From an uncultured Alistipes sp. (GTDB taxonomy: Bacteria > Bacteroidota > Bacteroidia > Bacteroidales > Rikenellaceae), in contig CALGRZ010000056.1 in NCBI GenBank assembly GCA_937880705.1, positions 1-8,799 on the forward strand: 8,799 nucleotides of DNA, in the 5' to 3' direction. The notes under the pieces were generated by a model, which made no database searches, was not told where the DNA came from, and saw only the letters and a program-made list of their open reading frames with translations. Below are positions 6,510 through 8,799 of the stretch, in pieces. A program made the position numbers and the translations under genes. Every line of letters begins with the position of its first letter. Positions within the stretch are counted from its first letter, which is position 1.

Positions 6510-8069
6510 TTACCCTCGCTTCGGCTTCAGCACCACATAGGGCACGATCATCTCCTCCATCGAGATACCTCCATGCTGGAAGGTATTCTTGTAGTAACGT
6601 ATATACTTGTTGGCGTCGTTGTTATAGACCAAAAAATCTCGGTTGTAGGCGAAGATGTAGCTCGAGGTGAGGTTGCCCGAGGGGAGCTGCACATCCTCGG
6701 GGCGGGTTACCTCATATACATCGCGCGCGTTATACGCGAGGTTGCGACCCGTCTTGTAGCGCAGGTTGGGCGAGGTCTCCCTGTCGCCCGTGACACGCAC
6801 GGGGTTATCCACGCGGATGGTGCCGTGGTCCGAGGTTACGATGACCGTATGTCCGCGCTCGGCCAAGAGCTTGAAGAGCGTGTAGAGCTCCGAGTGCTCG
6901 AACCATGAGCGTGTGAGCGAGCGGAAGGCCGCCTCGTCGTCGGTCAGCTCGCGGATGATATCCGTCTCGGTGCGGGCGTGCGAGAGGATATCCAGGAAGT
7001 TGTAGACGATGACCGAGAAGTCGGCCTCGTAGACACGGTGCATATTCTCCAGCAGCTTGCGACCCGCCTCGGGGCGCACCAGCTTATCGAAGCTCATCTT
7101 ATATCGCTTGCCCGACTGCGCAATGAGTCGCTTGAGGAACTCCTCCTCGTACATATTCTTGCCCCCATCCTCATTGTCGTTGAGCCAGCGTCCGGGCATC
7201 AACTTATCTATGGCCAGAGGCATAAGACCCGCGAAGAGAGCGTTGCGGGCATACTGCGTCGCCGTGGGCAGTATGGCGCAGTAGAAGTCGTCGGTGGCCA
7301 CGTTAAAGAGGTTGTTGAGCAGGGGCTGTATCACGCGCCACTGGTCGTAGCGCATATTGTCGATGAGCACCAGCGTGGTCTTTGCCGAGGCATCCACCTC
7401 GGGGAAGATGCGTCGGCGCATCAGCGTGTGCGACATTATGGGTATCTCCGCCTCGTCGACACGGCGGTTTATCCAGTCGTAGTAGTTGCGTCTTACAAAC
7501 TTGCAGAACTCCTGGTTGGCCTCGCTCTTCTGGTATCCCAGCACCTCGCGTATGGAGCTGTCCGACGACGTCGACAGCTCGATCTCCCAGCCCACCAACT
7601 TGCGGTAGAGCTGACCCCACTCCGTGAATGTCGTCGCCGCCTGCTGCTGTGCCGCGATACGTCCGAACTCCGAGCGGTAGTCTGCCGTAGTCTGCTCGGT
7701 GACAAGCTGTTGCGAGTGCAGGTTCTTCTTTATCGAGAGCAGCACCTGGTTGGGGTTTACGGGCTTGATGATGTAGTCGGCAATCTTCGAGCCTATGGCC
7801 TTGTCCATGATGTTCTCCTCCTCGCTCTTGGTCACCATGATCACCGGCAACGAGGCCCTGGCCGCCTTGATCAGTGGCAGCGTCTCGAGGCCCGTCATAC
7901 CGGGCATCATCTCGTCCAAAATAACCAGGTCGTAGGCCGTGGCCGTGATCATATCCACGGCATCGTAGCCATTATTGCAGGTGTCGACCTCGTAGCCCTT
8001 CGCCTTGAGGAACATGACGTGTGGCTTGAGCAGGTCAATCTCATCATCTACCCAAAGTATCTTATTCAT
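6510..8069 (-). CDS. porX: PorX-type response regulator with PglZ phosphatase/phosphodiesterase domain
   Basis: A 519-residue fusion of a receiver and an alkaline-phosphatase-superfamily (PglZ) domain. Receiver, residues 1-120: acidic pair D8/D9, phospho-acceptor D52 in LVILDEMMPG, switch T80, Y99 and K102 (IKPVNP). A helical linker follows (~120-220). The PglZ domain (~228-519) shows likely zinc ligands: D237 (VLIDNM), T271 (LPTATQ), D360 and H364 (NFLDILSH), D414/H415 (TSDHG) and H499 (FQHGG). In Porphyromonas and Flavobacterium PorX is needed for type IX secretion, is phosphorylated by a kinase such as PorY, and its PglZ domain cleaves phosphodiester bonds in short or cyclic oligonucleotides; orthologues are also annotated in Bacteroidales without that system. 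All predicted catalytic positions are present, so it should be active. No partner kinase lies in the window. The start at 8069 is supported by AAAGGAG seven bases upstream. Confidence 0.93.
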   Translation of the reverse strand: MNKILWVDDEIDLLKPHVMFLKAKGYEVDTCNNGYDAVDMITATAYDLVILDEMMPGMTGLETLPLIKAARASLPVIMVTKSEEENIMDKAIGSKIADYIIKPVNPNQVLLSIKKNLHSQQLVTEQTTADYRSEFGRIAAQQQAATTFTEWGQLYRKLVGWEIELSTSSDSSIREVLGYQKSEANQEFCKFVRRNYYDWINRRVDEAEIPIMSHTLMRRRIFPEVDASAKTTLVLIDNMRYDQWRVIQPLLNNLFNVATDDFYCAILPTATQYARNALFAGLMPLAIDKLMPGRWLNDNEDGGKNMYEEEFLKRLIAQSGKRYKMSFDKLVRPEAGRKLLENMHRVYEADFSVIVYNFLDILSHARTETDIIRELTDDEAAFRSLTRSWFEHSELYTLFKLLAERGHTVIVTSDHGTIRVDNPVRVTGDRETSPNLRYKTGRNLAYNARDVYEVTRPEDVQLPSGNLTSSYIFAYNRDFLVYNNDANKYIRYYKNTFQHGGISMEEMIVPYVVLKPKRG

Positions 8070-8076
8070 AGCAATA

Positions 8077-8083
8077 CTCCTTT
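8077..8083 (-). promoter_or_regulatory. Shine-Dalgarno sequence for porX
   Basis: AAAGGAG (minus strand 8083-8077) sits 7 bases before the porX ATG and overlaps the TAA stop of the NUDIX gene (8084-8082). It is a 7-base match to the anti-Shine-Dalgarno end of 16S rRNA. Bacteroidota ribosomes normally mask that end, and no comparable site precedes the other genes here, so it is unusual. It also supports 8069 as the start and suggests coupling to translation of the upstream gene. Confidence 0.6.
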
Positions 8084-8705
8084 ATTGTGCGCTTTTAACT
8101 CTTAACGCAGCCACGACCCGTTTAATTGTTTCGTAGCTCGTTTTTAGGCACTCGTCGACCTGCTCCGTGTCGCACCAACGCGCCTCGGTGATACCCTCGT
8201 CGTGCTGTGGTACAGGCTCACGGTGTGCAGCCCTCATCTGCCACCAGCGGGTGCACTTTAGCTCCCATCGGCCGTAGGTGTCGTAGGCGTGCCACGTCTC
8301 TGCAAGAGGCTCATCACCAACCAATTCGCCCTTCACGCCACACTCCTCCTCAACCTCACGCAGGGCCGCCGCCGAGCTACTCTCGTGGGCCTCGACATGC
8401 CCCTTGGGCAGGTCCCAGCGACCACGCAGACGTATCATCAATATCGTGCCATCGTCACGTACAACAACGCCACCGGCAGCCTCAACCACAACAAACTCCC
8501 GTGCCAGAGACTCAAACGTCTCTCGAGGATTTATTGTTATTATGGTCACACATTTGTCTGTTTCAACTTTTTTTAGTAATTTCGCTCGCAAAACCGACAC
8601 ATTATCCTCCACCGTGAGTGTAGCCCCCTCCGTGGCAGGTGCCGTTGTCGCTATAACAACCTTCGCCCCGCCAATGTATATGGTGTATGTATCAGAGTTC
8701 ATCAT
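8082..8705 (-). CDS. NUDIX hydrolase
   Basis: A 207-residue protein with a complete Nudix box at 102-124 (G102, E108, R116, E117, E120, E121, G123), the Mg-binding loop that hydrolyses nucleoside diphosphates linked to another group (NDP-X). The core NUDIX domain spans about 73-200 (VVEAAGGVVVRDDG, WDLPKGHVE). Before it is a ~72-residue N-terminal extension (TIYIGGAKVVI, then a VSVLRAKLLKKVE segment) of a kind seen in some Bacteroidota NUDIX proteins, probably an extra strand-helix unit of unknown role. The substrate cannot be told from sequence. Two ATGs lie in tandem (8705 and 8702); either would serve. The promoter -7 element ends only about 9 bases upstream, so the leader is very short. 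It is the first gene of the likely NUDIX-porX-tsaE operon, 12 bases before porX. Confidence 0.92.
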   Translation of the reverse strand: MMNSDTYTIYIGGAKVVIATTAPATEGATLTVEDNVSVLRAKLLKKVETDKCVTIITINPRETFESLAREFVVVEAAGGVVVRDDGTILMIRLRGRWDLPKGHVEAHESSSAAALREVEEECGVKGELVGDEPLAETWHAYDTYGRWELKCTRWWQMRAAHREPVPQHDEGITEARWCDTEQVDECLKTSYETIKRVVAALRVKSAQ

Positions 8706-8714
8706 TACGATGGC

Positions 8715-8744
8715 AAAGGTACGAAAAAGAATTGAGATGCCATC
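8715..8744 (-). promoter_or_regulatory. Promoter of the NUDIX-porX-tsaE operon
   Basis: On the minus strand TACCTTTG at 8722-8715 matches the Bacteroidota -7 consensus TAnnTTTG. A TTG/TTTG -33 box is not evident. Upstream is ATGGCATCTCAATT (8744-8731), the near-copy of the motif in the SRPBCC promoter. The predicted start lies about 5 bases before the first ATG, giving an almost leaderless transcript. Confidence 0.6.
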
Positions 8745-8786
8745 ACTTGAGGCGGCTCATTCTGCAACACAAGGCTGTAAAAAGAC

Positions 8787-8799
8787 CATCGTTACGATG
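8787..8799. repeat. Short palindrome at the window edge
   Basis: CATCGT and ACGATG flank a single central base; on the minus strand GTCTTTTT follows. It could be the remains of a terminator for a gene beyond the window, and the stem may continue outside it. A similar 13-base string (one mismatch) overlaps the NUDIX start at 8701-8713. Weak evidence. Confidence 0.25.

Noticed and set aside
6978..8105. 375-codon plus-strand frame opposite porX
   Set aside because: Same antisense effect; the minus strand encodes a complete PorX with receiver and PglZ motifs.
8711..8799. Open plus-strand frame starting MAKVRKRIEM at the right edge
   Set aside because: It overlaps the NUDIX promoter, which explains the sequence. 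The product is not recognised and is cut by the window edge, so coding cannot be supported.
1..8799. CRISPR array, tRNA/rRNA gene, insertion sequence, toxin-antitoxin or phage-defence genes
   Set aside because: No regular repeats, RNA gene structures, transposase or defence motifs were seen; almost the whole window is accounted for by nominally housekeeping genes.

Overview
The window looks like a chromosomal segment from a Bacteroidales bacterium. The protein set would suit Rikenellaceae/Alistipes, but that genus guess rests on overall impression only. The evidence is a PorX-type response regulator with a PglZ domain, a Bacteroidota-type SRPBCC protein, Bacteroidota promoters (TAnnTTTG at -7), A-rich leaders mostly without Shine-Dalgarno sequences, and coding regions rich in G/C at third positions with AT-rich gaps. 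All recognised genes lie on the minus strand, so transcription runs from high to low coordinates.

Layout in transcription order. First group: a NUDIX hydrolase (8705-8082), a porX-like response regulator/phosphodiesterase (8069-6510) and tsaE (6483-6067), with gaps of 12 and 26 bases, probably one operon from a promoter just upstream of the NUDIX start. Second: a lone SRPBCC/START-like gene (5946-5536) with its own promoter. Third: an HU-family DNA-binding protein (5351-5079) with a clear promoter, a 29-codon basic ribosomal protein of the bS22/mS38 (AURKAIP1/COX24) type (5043-4954), an RNase E/G family ribonuclease (4868-3318) and mfd (3250 to beyond position 1; its last few dozen codons are outside the window). 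A hairpin followed by a short T run separates the small gene from the ribonuclease gene.

The genes are mostly housekeeping: chromosome architecture (HU), ribosome structure (bS22-like), RNA processing and decay (Rne/Rng), rescue of stalled RNA polymerase coupled to repair (Mfd) and tRNA t6A modification (TsaE). The signalling element is PorX, a response regulator known from type IX secretion control, here between a NUDIX hydrolase and TsaE.

I see no mobile element, CRISPR array, tRNA, rRNA or obvious undescribed defence system. The most interesting signals are small: a roughly 30-base module shared by two promoters 2.7 kb apart, the tiny ribosomal protein gene, a hairpin whose G-U pairs fit only the minus-strand RNA, and a full Shine-Dalgarno sequence before porX in a phylum that rarely uses them.
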